NCBI GenBank assembly: GCA_041166025.1
Contig: JBEAMJ010000069.1
Coordinates: 62,001-126,000 of the forward strand
Length of the DNA stretch: 64,000 bases
Direction: 5' to 3'
Source: UBA7672 sp041166025
GTDB taxonomy: Bacteria; Pseudomonadota; Alphaproteobacteria; Caulobacterales; Hyphomonadaceae
The position numbers were made by a program, and so were the translations under genes. The notes below the pieces were generated by a model. The model worked only from the letters and a program-made list of their open reading frames with translations. It was not told the origin of the DNA and searched no databases. Numbering within the stretch: the first letter of the stretch is position 1; the number at the start of each line of letters is the position of its first letter. Below are positions 32,577-40,920 of the stretch, piece after piece.

Positions 32577-33350
32577 TTACGGTTTGTTCTCGGATGCGAC
32601 CAAGGTCCGATAGGCTCGCCAGCTGGCCAGACCAAGCCAGGGAATGACGATCACCAGACCGAGGAAGAACGTCGCAGCCGACACGAGCAGCATGGCCGCG
32701 ATGATGGCGGCCCAGAGAAGCATTGGACCGGTATTCTTCACAACGCAGCGGACGCTTGTGACGGTTGCAACAAAGACATCGCTTCGCGAGTCCAGCAGCA
32801 TCGGCGCCGAGACGACGACGAAGGCAAAAGTCAGCCAGGCGAGGATGCCGCCGAGTACGGTTCCCCAGATCAGCATGCTGACACCTGCCCCGGTGGTCAG
32901 CGCGAACTGCACGAAGGCGTCGAGCGTTTCGTGCAGGCGGTTGGTGGCGATCCCGTAGTTTACGCGCGCCAGTTCGACCCAGATGCCAAACGCGAAAAGC
33001 AGGCCGAGCCCGAGGAAGACGACATCTCGCCGAAAGGCCTGGCGGACAAACGCGATGCTGCGGAGCCCCGGTCGTTCGCCCCGTTCGATCAGGCGGCCGC
33101 CTTCATAGACGCCCATCGCCACAATCGGCGCCAGCAGTGCGAACCCGGCTGCAAGGATCAACGACCAAAGTCCCATGCCTGTAAACACGAGACCGAGAAC
33201 GATTGCCGCACTCGTTGCCGCCACCACAAGCCCGTAGGCGAGGAAGGCGACTGGCGCCCGCCACAAATCGCGCCAGCCGCCCACAAGCCAGCCGATCGGC
33301 GCTGACATGCCGATCGCATGAACATCGGGAAGACGGTAAGCCTGATCCAC
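32577..33350 (-). CDS. DUF2189 integral membrane protein
   Basis: A 257-residue membrane protein starting at GTG 33350, with GGGAGGGGAG directly upstream (short spacing). Six hydrophobic stretches are visible, e.g. FLAYGLVVAATSAAIVLGLV, LILAAGFALLAPIVAMGVYE, VFLGLGLLFAFGIWV and AIIAAMLLVSAATFFLGLVI. The sequences GWRDLWRAPVAFLAYG and YEGGRLIERGERP match the DUF2189 family found in many alphaproteobacteria, often described as cytochrome-oxidase-associated, though no oxidase genes are near. Function unknown. Confidence 0.75.
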   Translation of the reverse strand: MDQAYRLPDVHAIGMSAPIGWLVGGWRDLWRAPVAFLAYGLVVAATSAAIVLGLVFTGMGLWSLILAAGFALLAPIVAMGVYEGGRLIERGERPGLRSIAFVRQAFRRDVVFLGLGLLFAFGIWVELARVNYGIATNRLHETLDAFVQFALTTGAGVSMLIWGTVLGGILAWLTFAFVVVSAPMLLDSRSDVFVATVTSVRCVVKNTGPMLLWAAIIAAMLLVSAATFFLGLVIVIPWLGLASWRAYRTLVASENKP

Positions 33351-33462
33351 CTCCCCTCCCGTTGCCCCTGAGCCTTGTCCGGGTCAGGGTTGCAGGGTTG
33401 GCGACACGCACCTTGCGCAGGATCAAAACGGCGACTTCATCGGGCCTGTCGGATCGCCTGTG

Positions 33463-33843
33463 TCAGGGGACCTGTATCGCTTCCAGGTATCGCATCAGGT
33501 CATTCGCGGCGTCTGTCGAAAACTGGAACTCGGGCATTTCGGCATGACCGGTCATCAGTCCCTCAACGAGAGATTCTTCAAGCCCTTCGATGGGATAAAG
33601 CTGCGCGAGCTGACGGAAAGGGATGGCGTCCGGGTGGCGGCTCCGGTCACTGGCGCCGACTGCGTGACATTGGGAACAGTTGCTGTCTGCGATGGCATAG
33701 CCGCGCGCTACGGGGCCATCGGCGGCTGACAACGGGTCCGGCGCACTGGTGCAGGCGGCAGCTGTCGTCGCCAGGGCAACGGATAGAGCAGCGATCCTGG
33801 ACGCCATGCGAGGCTGAACTCCAAGCGATTTGGGAACAGTCAT
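33463..33843 (-). CDS. Mono-haem cytochrome c, probable lipoprotein
   Basis: A 126-residue protein (or 114 from the in-frame ATG at 33807, which has GGAG upstream and gives a cleaner signal sequence). The lipobox is TAAAC, so it is probably membrane-anchored. The haem site is CSQCH, and GHAEMPEF supplies a likely axial methionine. The small single-haem layout resembles the cytochrome subunit of sulfite dehydrogenases (SorB type). It follows the TSUP gene on the same strand with a 45-base gap, so it may belong to the bigR operon and carry electrons from sulfur oxidation; no sorA is visible here. Confidence 0.75.
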   Translation of the reverse strand: MTVPKSLGVQPRMASRIAALSVALATTAAACTSAPDPLSAADGPVARGYAIADSNCSQCHAVGASDRSRHPDAIPFRQLAQLYPIEGLEESLVEGLMTGHAEMPEFQFSTDAANDLMRYLEAIQVP

Positions 33844-33888
33844 GCCAGAGGACGCTTCACCCGTTGATGCAAGTCAAGAAGCCGAGAC

Positions 33889-34662
33889 CTATCCCGCCAG
33901 CGCGCGATAGGCGACATACGCCGCAACGAGAATGATCAGAACGGCGAACAACTTCCGTGCAAGGGCAGCATGCCTGACAAGCGCCTTCGCGGCAAATAGT
34001 CCAGCTACGCCCCCTGCTGCGCCGCCGAGCAGGAGGAGGCCTGCAAGCCGCCAATCGACCTGGTCTGTAAGGGCGTAATTGAACGTAGTTGCAGCGCCAA
34101 AGAGAGCAACCGACAGGAGCGAAGATGCGGTGGCGTTCGCCATCGTCATGCCGGTGGCGAGCATGAGGCCTGGAACGATCAGGAAGCCGCCGCCGATTCC
34201 GAAGAAGCCCGCGGCCAGGCCTGTGAGCAGACCGAGCGGGGCGAGTCGCGCGACCAGCTTCATGCTGATATGCACGTCCGGGTCGCCCTCGCTCGCCGGC
34301 CTGCGGAACATGGACAGACCGATCGCAGCCATCGCAAGTGCAAAGGCGAGCAGCAAATGCTGACCGCTGATCAGCTTGGCGAGACTCGATCCCAGGAAGG
34401 AACCTGCCAGGCCGGCAAGTGCGAAGACCATGGCGCAAGGCCATTTGATGCGACCCCCGCGCCAATGCCCAAGCAAGTTCAGTGCGGCATTTGCGGCCAC
34501 GGCCGCGCTTGCCGTTCCGACCGCGAGATGTGCATCCGTCACGCCGCCCAGATACAGGAGAACTGGCGCTGCAAGCACCGATCCGCCGCCGCCAAAAACG
34601 GCCAGAAGAAAGCCGACGGCCGCGCCGCCGAGCACGACTGCGATGGCGGGATCAAGAGGCAT
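33889..34662 (-). CDS. TSUP-family sulfite/organosulfonate exporter (TauE/SafE)
   Basis: A 257-residue membrane protein with eight or nine helices in two repeated halves. Family motifs: AVGFLLAVFGGGGSVLAAPV and, in the second half, GLAAGFFGIGGGFLIVPGL. It starts nine bases after the rhodanese-DUF2892 gene stops, within the bigR operon. In BigR clusters of Agrobacterium, Xylella and Acinetobacter the equivalent gene removes sulfite or another sulfur product made by the persulfide dioxygenase. That role is expected here. Confidence 0.9.
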   Translation of the reverse strand: MPLDPAIAVVLGGAAVGFLLAVFGGGGSVLAAPVLLYLGGVTDAHLAVGTASAAVAANAALNLLGHWRGGRIKWPCAMVFALAGLAGSFLGSSLAKLISGQHLLLAFALAMAAIGLSMFRRPASEGDPDVHISMKLVARLAPLGLLTGLAAGFFGIGGGFLIVPGLMLATGMTMANATASSLLSVALFGAATTFNYALTDQVDWRLAGLLLLGGAAGGVAGLFAAKALVRHAALARKLFAVLIILVAAYVAYRALAG

Positions 34663-34671
34663 GGGTTCCGC

Positions 34672-35214
34672 CTAGGCCGTCCGGCGATTCCACGGCATCG
34701 CAGCCAGCAGTTTTGCCATACCGCACCAGCCCGTTGAGCCCGCAAAGACGAGACCCGCGCCGATGAAGGCGGACAACCAGACAAAGGCGGGGTTCATGGT
34801 TGCGGCAAGAATTGCGCCGATCACCACGATGCTGCCGGCTGTGATCTGAACCTGACGCATGATGTCGATCGGCGCCTTGCGATCAGCGTTGGTTGCAAGG
34901 CCAGCCTTCTTCCAGCCGTCAAGACCGCCATCGAGCACGTAAGCAGGCTCCCCGACGTGACCGGCAAGCCGATCACAGTTGGAGTTCGTGCGCATCCCGG
35001 TCCGGCATGTGAATACGACGGGCGTTGCGCTTCGAAGCGCAAGATGTCCGGCTTCGAGGCGTGAGAGCGGGAGCGAGATCGCGCCGTCAATGTGCTCGCG
35101 CGCGAACTCGTCTGGTTCGCGGATGTCGATGAGGGTCAGCTCGCCGGACTTCATGCGGCGTGCGAGCGATGCTGCGTCGATGGTCGTGAGGCGGGTCATG
35201 GGATTGGCGCTCAT
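34672..35214 (-). CDS. Rhodanese domain fused to DUF2892 membrane domain
   Basis: A 180-residue protein. Residues 1-110 form a rhodanese domain with LIDIREPDEFAREHIDGA and the active-site loop CRTGMRTN, where the cysteine carries persulfide. Residues 120-180 hold two membrane helices (VQITAGSIVVIGAILA; FVWLSAFIGAGLVFAGSTG) of the DUF2892 type. The rhodanese should lie on the cytoplasmic face and move sulfane sulfur to or from thiols. Its start overlaps the bigR stop (ATGA), so expression follows bigR. The fusion is common in BigR loci. Confidence 0.9.
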   Translation of the reverse strand: MSANPMTRLTTIDAASLARRMKSGELTLIDIREPDEFAREHIDGAISLPLSRLEAGHLALRSATPVVFTCRTGMRTNSNCDRLAGHVGEPAYVLDGGLDGWKKAGLATNADRKAPIDIMRQVQITAGSIVVIGAILAATMNPAFVWLSAFIGAGLVFAGSTGWCGMAKLLAAMPWNRRTA

Positions 35215-35555
35215 TGTTTCTTTCTGCGGAAGGGTTTGGGTTTGTCGGGGCAGAAAATCGCGGCCAGCGTTTCAATTATTCTGACAGCGGCCGGATCAGC
35301 GATCCGGTAGTAGATCGTCTGAGCCTCGCGACGCGTCTCAACGACGCCAGCTTCCCGCAGCACGGCCAGGTGCTGCGACAATGCGGATTGCGACAATCCC
35401 AGAGGCTCCTGCAGCGCGCCGGCCGGGAGTTCTCCCTCGCCGAGCTGGCAGAGGATCATCAGTCGCTTCTCATTGCCGAGCGTGCGCAAAAGCCCGGCAG
35501 CCTTGCCGGCGCTGGCTTCAAACTCCGAGAGCGAGAACGTCGTCAGGTTCATCAT
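35211..35555 (-). CDS. bigR: Persulfide-sensing ArsR-family repressor BigR
   Basis: A 114-residue winged-helix repressor from ATG 35555 (a second ATG follows at 35552). The DNA-binding part is GLSQSALSQHLAVLREAGVV. The two cysteines that form the sensing disulfide or persulfide in BigR/SqrR are both present: in LMILCQLGEG and in LAAIFCPDKP. In related bacteria BigR releases its operator when hydrogen sulfide or persulfide oxidises these cysteines. Here it heads the rhodanese/TSUP operon and faces the dioxygenase gene, with a perfect palindrome in the shared promoter region. Confidence 0.88.
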   Translation of the reverse strand: MMNLTTFSLSEFEASAGKAAGLLRTLGNEKRLMILCQLGEGELPAGALQEPLGLSQSALSQHLAVLREAGVVETRREAQTIYYRIADPAAVRIIETLAAIFCPDKPKPFRRKKQ

Positions 35556-35573
35556 CTCGCCAATATAACAGCA

Positions 35574-35590
35574 CTTGCTAATGTAGCAAG
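35574..35590. promoter_or_regulatory. Candidate BigR operator in the divergent promoter
   Basis: Perfect inverted repeat CTTGCTA-ATG-TAGCAAG, inside an AT-rich 76-base region between bigR and blh. It is 19 bases from the bigR start and 42 from blh, so one bound dimer could block both promoters. Binding by this BigR is inferred from position. Confidence 0.7.
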
Positions 35591-35631
35591 AGCTAATATA
35601 TGGAGTTAAACCCATTCAGGAGTTCACTTCC

Positions 35632-36489
35632 ATGCCCGGCGTTGAAGCCTTCTTTGATCCCATCACATCCACAGTGTCGTATCTTGTATGGGACGCGGCG
35701 ACGAAGGATGCGGCCGTAATCGATGCGGTGCTGGATTTCGAGCCCGCCGCGGGCAAGCTCTCGACAGCCTCCGCCGACAGGATACTGGCCCGCGCGGAGG
35801 CGCTTGGCCTCAAAGTGGTCTGGGCGCTCGAGACCCATGCCCATGCTGACCATTTGTCCGCGGCCGACTACATTCGCCGGCAATCCGGAGCAAAGGTCGG
35901 AATCGGGGCCCGGATCAGCGACGTGCAGGCGCGCTTCCGCCCGCTTTTCGGGGCGCCGGAAGCAGAAACCGGAGCATCCGCATTCGATACGCTCTTCGCG
36001 GACGGAGACGTTGTAGCGATCGGTCAGATGAAAGCCCGGGTGATGCATACGCCGGGACATACGCCCGCCTGCGTGACCTACGTGATCGGTGACGCCGCAT
36101 TCGTTGGCGACACGCTTTTCATGCCTGACTACGGAACCGCACGCGCAGATTTTCCCGGCGGCGATGCAGCTACGCTCTATCGATCCATCCGGCGGATACT
36201 GAGCCTTCCCCCGGAGACGCGCATATTTGTGGGGCATGATTATCTGCCTGAAGGTCGCGTGACGCCGACCTGGGAGACAACCGTCGCCAAGGAACGCGCC
36301 TCAAACATCCATGTCAACGACAGCATCAGCGAAGAGGAGTTCGTGCGGATGCGCACCGCGCGTGACCGGACGTTGCCGCCGCCGCGCCTCATCCTCCCTT
36401 CGCTGCAGGTCAACATTCGGGGTGGCGCCTTGCCGAAGCCCGAAGATGATGGCCGGGTCTATCTGCGAACGCCTGTTGTGGCCGCCTGA
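35632..36489 (+). CDS. blh: Persulfide dioxygenase (Blh/ETHE1-like metallo-beta-lactamase fold)
   Basis: A 285-residue enzyme; ATG 35632 has AGGAG upstream. Metal motif THAHADHL (HxHxDH), then MHTPGHTPACV and FVGDTLFMPDYGTARADFPG, with FVGHDYLPEG providing the last histidine. The DYGTARxDFPGG segment is characteristic of persulfide dioxygenases, which oxidise glutathione persulfide to sulfite with one Fe(II). It is divergent from bigR. With rhodanese (sulfur transfer), TSUP (sulfite export) and a cytochrome c, the locus should detoxify sulfide from inside the cell. Confidence 0.93.
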   Translation: MPGVEAFFDPITSTVSYLVWDAATKDAAVIDAVLDFEPAAGKLSTASADRILARAEALGLKVVWALETHAHADHLSAADYIRRQSGAKVGIGARISDVQARFRPLFGAPEAETGASAFDTLFADGDVVAIGQMKARVMHTPGHTPACVTYVIGDAAFVGDTLFMPDYGTARADFPGGDAATLYRSIRRILSLPPETRIFVGHDYLPEGRVTPTWETTVAKERASNIHVNDSISEEEFVRMRTARDRTLPPPRLILPSLQVNIRGGALPKPEDDGRVYLRTPVVAA

Positions 36490-36630
36490 TCCGGCAGACT
36501 GATCGATGCGTGGGCGCAGCCTGACCGGGAATCAGGCATCCCTTGCGTTTCTGGGTTTGGCCTGGCGCGGTCCTGCTGTGCCCCTGATCACCTGCGACTA
36601 AGATCGCAACGTGTTCGAGGGGAGCATCTC

Positions 36631-36954
36631 ATGGGTCTTTTTTCTTTTCTGTTCGGCGGCAAGAAGGACAAGGCAAGAGCCGCCTCCAGACCGGCCGCGA
36701 AGCCTGTCGAGAAAGCCGCAAGCGCTCCCAGTGTGGGCCTTGCATACGTGCCGGCATCTGCGACTGCAGGCGTCGCGCAGGCGAGGCTTCGGCTGAAGCT
36801 TGTCGCAGCGCTGCGCAACCGGGCGCACACAGCCGCTTACGAAGCCGCCAGGGGGCTTGCGGATATCCAGCTGCGCGCCGGACGCAAGACTGTGGCTCGC
36901 GTGTGGCAGCAGCAGGCCGAACGCATCAAGGCCGAAGCGGAGCTCGCGAACTGA
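36631..36954 (+). CDS. Hypothetical protein, 107 residues
   Basis: ATG 36631 has AGGGGAG upstream. The start MGLFSFLFGGKKDKARAA suggests an N-terminal amphipathic or lipid-facing segment followed by a basic stretch; residues 45-107 are helical and Arg/Ala rich (LRLKLVAALRNRAHTAAYEA; ARVWQQQAERIKAEAELAN). No signal peptide, no recognised family. Neighbours on the plus strand are blh (141 bases upstream) and usg (115 downstream); there is no clear operon. Confidence 0.5.
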   Translation: MGLFSFLFGGKKDKARAASRPAAKPVEKAASAPSVGLAYVPASATAGVAQARLRLKLVAALRNRAHTAAYEAARGLADIQLRAGRKTVARVWQQQAERIKAEAELAN

Positions 36955-37069
36955 CATGAGCAGCAGCCGCGTTGCGTGACTGCCAATCAGCACATGCAAC
37001 AGTTGAGGCGTGTTGACCGTTAACGAATGGCGCGCACGCTGGCCATGCATGGAGAGGAGTTGAGCAACC

Positions 37070-37381
37070 GTGAGCAATCCAAGGTGTGGCAAGCCGATCG
37101 CAACGCACGCGCATGGTGAGGGCGAGCTGGAACGTCGTCTCAACGGCGCTACGCTGCTCACCGCTGAGGTTCTCTACTACATGCCCAAGCATCCGAGCCT
37201 GCTGCAGACCTTCATGTGGCAGACACTCGATGAAGCGCCGCGCTTTCCACGGCTGGAAAAATTTCTCGACTTCTGGCGGCGTGAGATCGACGCGGTGATT
37301 CATTCGGTGCGCGTCGCCTCGGGCGAACCACTCACGCCGGCGGCGTGGCGCAAGGTGGACGGGATCATCCAGCGCCACTGA
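37070..37381 (+). CDS. usg: Usg-family protein
   Basis: A 103-residue protein from GTG 37070 with GAGAGGAGT upstream. The central region LLTAEVLYYMPKHPSLLQTF, the following WQTLDEAPRFPRLEKFLDFW and IDAVIHSVRVAS match the Usg family, first noted upstream of tryptophan genes in Caulobacter and widespread in alphaproteobacteria. The molecular function is unknown. The N-terminal 20 residues are longer than usual. No trp genes are nearby. Confidence 0.75.
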   Translation: MSNPRCGKPIATHAHGEGELERRLNGATLLTAEVLYYMPKHPSLLQTFMWQTLDEAPRFPRLEKFLDFWRREIDAVIHSVRVASGEPLTPAAWRKVDGIIQRH

Positions 37382-37393
37382 ACGGTCGCCCCC

Positions 37394-38338
37394 TCAGTAT
37401 CGTTCGGACTTGATGCCGCGCAGCTTGAGCTGCTGCTGGAGACTGTCTGCGCCGACCAGATGGGCTGCTCCGACGGCGATAAAGCTGACGCCAGCGCCTT
37501 CCAGCATATCCTCGACGACGCCGGCCCAGGCCACGTTGCGGTCCTTTAGCAGCGCGTCAGTATTGCCCCCTGTCGCTGCAGCGCCGATGGCCTGGAACAT
37601 CATCAGCGCTTCGGCGCCGTGGATTTCTCCGCGCACCCAGCTGCCGAAGGCGATATCGGCGATCCGCGCCATCTGATTCCTGTAGGAGGGCGGCGCCTTG
37701 ATCAGCGTTCGCAATGCTTCGACCTGATCTTCCTCCGATGCGTCCAGCACCAGAGCAATCTGGACCTCAAGCTTCTCCATGCCCCGGATCGGCTTGCCCG
37801 CTGCTATGGCCATGCGGACAAGGGCGTTGTCGATACCGTTCTCGGGTTTGTAGCCGCCGCCAAGGAAGAAGCCGCGGCCAAGTGCGTCTATCGCCATCCA
37901 GGGCTGCATGTCGCCGGCGGATTCGACAATCTCCGCCGGTACGCCCGCCTGTTCGAGCAAGCCGGCATAGGTCGCCAGCTCCACAGCATCGAGATGATCG
38001 CGGATCGGCTCGCCGTCCATGGCGCCAGCTTCGCGCAGCAGGACCTCCACCTGCTCTTCGAGTGCGTCTGGATTTCCGATCTCTTCAAGCTCCAGCCACA
38101 GTTCGGAGGCGGCGGCGAAGGCCGCTTCGAGTTTCGCGCTGCTCCAGACATGCTCATCCCGCAACAGGTGCACGGTTCCAGTGATGTAGATTGTCGAGTC
38201 TGCGTCCCGCACCACCCACATCGGCAGGCCCGGGCCGTAGATCGCGTGCTGGGCGGCGGCCTGTGTCGGCAGGACAAGAAGCGCGCCGCTGACCAGAGCC
38301 GTTGCAAGCCTTGTGATCAGACTGGACTTGCCGTGCAT
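37394..38338 (-). CDS. TraB/GumN-family exported protein
   Basis: A 314-residue protein from ATG 38338 (GGGAG eleven bases upstream), with a signal peptide (ALVSGALLVLPTQAAA). Family motifs are present: VVRDADSTIYITGTVHLLRD near the start, and SFIAVGAAHLVGADSLQQQL near the end, with conserved histidines that suggest a metalloprotease-like site related to Tiki proteins. LWLELEE and NGIDNALVRMA are also kept. The substrate is unknown in bacteria. It is convergent with usg and probably monocistronic. Confidence 0.85.
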   Translation of the reverse strand: MHGKSSLITRLATALVSGALLVLPTQAAAQHAIYGPGLPMWVVRDADSTIYITGTVHLLRDEHVWSSAKLEAAFAAASELWLELEEIGNPDALEEQVEVLLREAGAMDGEPIRDHLDAVELATYAGLLEQAGVPAEIVESAGDMQPWMAIDALGRGFFLGGGYKPENGIDNALVRMAIAAGKPIRGMEKLEVQIALVLDASEEDQVEALRTLIKAPPSYRNQMARIADIAFGSWVRGEIHGAEALMMFQAIGAAATGGNTDALLKDRNVAWAGVVEDMLEGAGVSFIAVGAAHLVGADSLQQQLKLRGIKSERY

Positions 38339-38423
38339 CACCAACGATGCTCCCAACCGAACGGTTCCAGACTGATCGACAAAGCCCGCTCGATCAAGCG
38401 CGCCTTCGCGCGTTCGGCGCCGC

Positions 38424-40757
38424 TCAGTTCAGCTTCAGGTTCTTGAGCGCAGCGAAGGGGTTGGCGTCTTCGGACGGCTTGGCGGGGCCTGCGGAGAAGC
38501 TCTGCGGGCCGTGTTTTGCGCTCTTGTCCTTGCCAGGGGATGCGGGCTTGCCATGCGCGCCCTGCGTGCCGGCAATCTCGCGTTTCATCGAGAGGGCGAT
38601 ACGCTTGCGCTCGGCGTCGATCTCCTTGACGCGGACAGTCACCACGTCGCCCGCCTTCACCACGGCGTGGGAATCCTTCACGAAGGTGTCGGCCAGTTCG
38701 GAGATGTGGACGAGGCCGTCCTGGTGCACGCCGATATCCACGAAGGCGCCGAAAGCCGTGACGTTGGTGACCGTGCCTTCGAGCTTCATTCCGATCTTCA
38801 GATCAGAGATCTTCTCGACGCCTTCCTGGAAGGTTGCCGTCCTGAATTCAGGGCGCGGGTCGCGGCCGGGCTTGATCAATTCGGCGAGGATGTCGGTCAC
38901 GGTGGGCACGCCGAACTGTTCGTTCGCGAACGCCTCCGGCTGCAGCATGGAGAGGAACGCCTTGTCGCCGATAAGCGCCTTGAGGGGTCTGCCGGATTTC
39001 TCGGCAATGCGCTCGGCGACGGGGTAGGCTTCCGGATGGACGGCCGATGCATCGAGCGGGTTCTTGCCGTCCATGATGCGCAGGAAGCCAGCCGCCTGTT
39101 CGAACGCTTTTGGCCCCATCCGCGGAACCTTCTTGAGCTGCGTGCGCGACTCGAACCGTCCATGCTCATCACGATACGCCACAATGTTCGCGGCCACCGC
39201 GCTGTTGAGCCCCGACACGCGTGAGAGCAATGCGGCGGAGGCGGTATTCACATCCACGCCGACGGCGTTGACGCAATCCTCGACCACGCCGTCGAGCGAG
39301 CGCGCAAGGGCGTTCTGGTCGACATCGTGCTGATACTGGCCGACGCCGATGGCCTTGGGCTCGATCTTCACCAGCTCGGCTAGCGGGTCCTGCAAGCGAC
39401 GCGCGATCGAGACGGCGCCGCGCAGCGACACATCAAGCTCGGGGAATTCCTTGGCTGCGAGCTCAGAGGCTGAATAGACCGATGCGCCGGCTTCAGAAAC
39501 CATCACGCGCGTCAGTTTCAGTTCCGGCATTTTGGCCGAGAGTTCGGCCACCAGCTTGTCGGTCTCCCGGCTTGCCGTGCCATTGCCGACCGAAACCAGC
39601 TCGACGCTGTGTCGCTTGGCGAGCTGCGCCAGCGTCACCAGCGAGCCGTTCCAGTCCTTCTTGGGCTCATGCGGATAGATGGTCGCGGTCTCCAGCAATT
39701 TCCCTGTTGCGTCGACGACGGCGACCTTGCAGCCGGTGCGAATTCCAGGATCGACGCCCATCACCACTTTCGGACCTGCGGGCGCAGCGAGCAGGAGGTC
39801 CTTCACATTGCGGGAGAAGACGCGGATTGCGTCGGCGTCGGAGCGCTCCTTGAGGCGGTCGACCAGGTCGCTGTGGGAGGAGGGCGCAAGACGCTGCTTC
39901 CACGCCTGCCGCGCCGTTTCGGCCAGCCACTTGTCCGATGGGCGGCCGCGTTCCTCAATGTTGAAGGCGGCCATGATGGTGCTGACGGCCGGATGGCGCG
40001 CCTTCTCGTCATGCGGAATGTCGAGGTCGACCTTAAGGATGCCCTCCTTCTCGCCGCGCAGCAGGGCGAGCGCGCGGTGCGAAGGCATGTTGGCGATGTT
40101 CTCGTTGAACTCGAAATAGTCCGAGAACTTCGCGCCCTCGGTCTCCTTGCCCTTCACAACGCCAGTGGAGAGCTTCCCGGCGCTCCAGACTTTCTCGCGC
40201 AGCTGGCCAACCAGCTGGGGCGATTCAGCCATGCGCTCGACCAGGATGTGGCGCGCGCCTTCGAGCGCAGCATCGGCATTCTCAACGCCCTTGTCGGCCG
40301 AGATATAGGCCAGCGCTTCGGCGACGGGATCGAGCGCGGGGTTGGCGAGCAGCCGATCGGCGAGCGGTTCGAGGCCAGCTTCGCGCGCGAGGCTTGCCTT
40401 GGTGCGCCGCTTCGGACGGAACGGCAGGTATATGTCTTCCAGCTCCACCTTGTTCATGCAGGCGATGATCTGCTTTTCCAATGCCGGCGTAAGCTTGCCC
40501 TGGTCGCGGATCGAGCGGAGGACGACTTCCTTCCGGTCCATCAGCGAGACGAGATAATCGAGGCGATCGGCGAGTGTGCGCAGCTGTGTGTCGTCGAGTC
40601 CGCCCGTCCGCTCCTTGCGGTAACGCGCGATGAAGGGGACAGATGCGCCTTCCTCCAGCAACTGTATGGCTGCAGCGACCTGGCCTTCGCCCGCTCCGAG
40701 TTCCCTGGCGATGATGCGGGCAATCTCGGCGATGACCAGGGGATCCTTGCCGGACAT
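38424..40757 (-). CDS. tex: Tex-family S1 RNA-binding transcription accessory protein
   Basis: A 777-residue protein of normal Tex length. Order: N-terminal helical domain (VAAAIQLLEEGASVPFIARYRKERTG region), YqgF-like RNase H fold (VMGVDPGIRTGCKVAVVD), helix-hairpin-helix segments (LNSAVAANIVAYRDEHGRF; FEQAAGFLRI) and a C-terminal S1 domain (GTVTNVTAFGAFVDIGVHQD). A short Lys/Pro-rich tail follows. Tex binds nucleic acids and affects transcription in pathogens; its precise role is not settled. It starts at ATG 40757. Single gene on the minus strand. Confidence 0.95.
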   Translation of the reverse strand: MSGKDPLVIAEIARIIARELGAGEGQVAAAIQLLEEGASVPFIARYRKERTGGLDDTQLRTLADRLDYLVSLMDRKEVVLRSIRDQGKLTPALEKQIIACMNKVELEDIYLPFRPKRRTKASLAREAGLEPLADRLLANPALDPVAEALAYISADKGVENADAALEGARHILVERMAESPQLVGQLREKVWSAGKLSTGVVKGKETEGAKFSDYFEFNENIANMPSHRALALLRGEKEGILKVDLDIPHDEKARHPAVSTIMAAFNIEERGRPSDKWLAETARQAWKQRLAPSSHSDLVDRLKERSDADAIRVFSRNVKDLLLAAPAGPKVVMGVDPGIRTGCKVAVVDATGKLLETATIYPHEPKKDWNGSLVTLAQLAKRHSVELVSVGNGTASRETDKLVAELSAKMPELKLTRVMVSEAGASVYSASELAAKEFPELDVSLRGAVSIARRLQDPLAELVKIEPKAIGVGQYQHDVDQNALARSLDGVVEDCVNAVGVDVNTASAALLSRVSGLNSAVAANIVAYRDEHGRFESRTQLKKVPRMGPKAFEQAAGFLRIMDGKNPLDASAVHPEAYPVAERIAEKSGRPLKALIGDKAFLSMLQPEAFANEQFGVPTVTDILAELIKPGRDPRPEFRTATFQEGVEKISDLKIGMKLEGTVTNVTAFGAFVDIGVHQDGLVHISELADTFVKDSHAVVKAGDVVTVRVKEIDAERKRIALSMKREIAGTQGAHGKPASPGKDKSAKHGPQSFSAGPAKPSEDANPFAALKNLKLN

Positions 40758-40920
40758 GTTCTACCTCATCTCGCAGTTGTTCGGGTCAGTAAGGCGCGAG
40801 GCTAGAAGCAGTGGTCGCGCCTGTCACGTGTCGCGCAGCAATGGTTAGCGAGTGGTTAGGCGAAGGGCTTTTGCACAGCAAACGCCAACCTTGTGGCGCT
40901 CTCGAAATAGTCCGCCCGCC

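Noticed and set aside
39609..40805. A 398-codon open frame on the plus strand opposite tex
   Set aside because: Shadow frame of the tex gene; no recognisable domain, and Tex motifs are complete on the minus strand.
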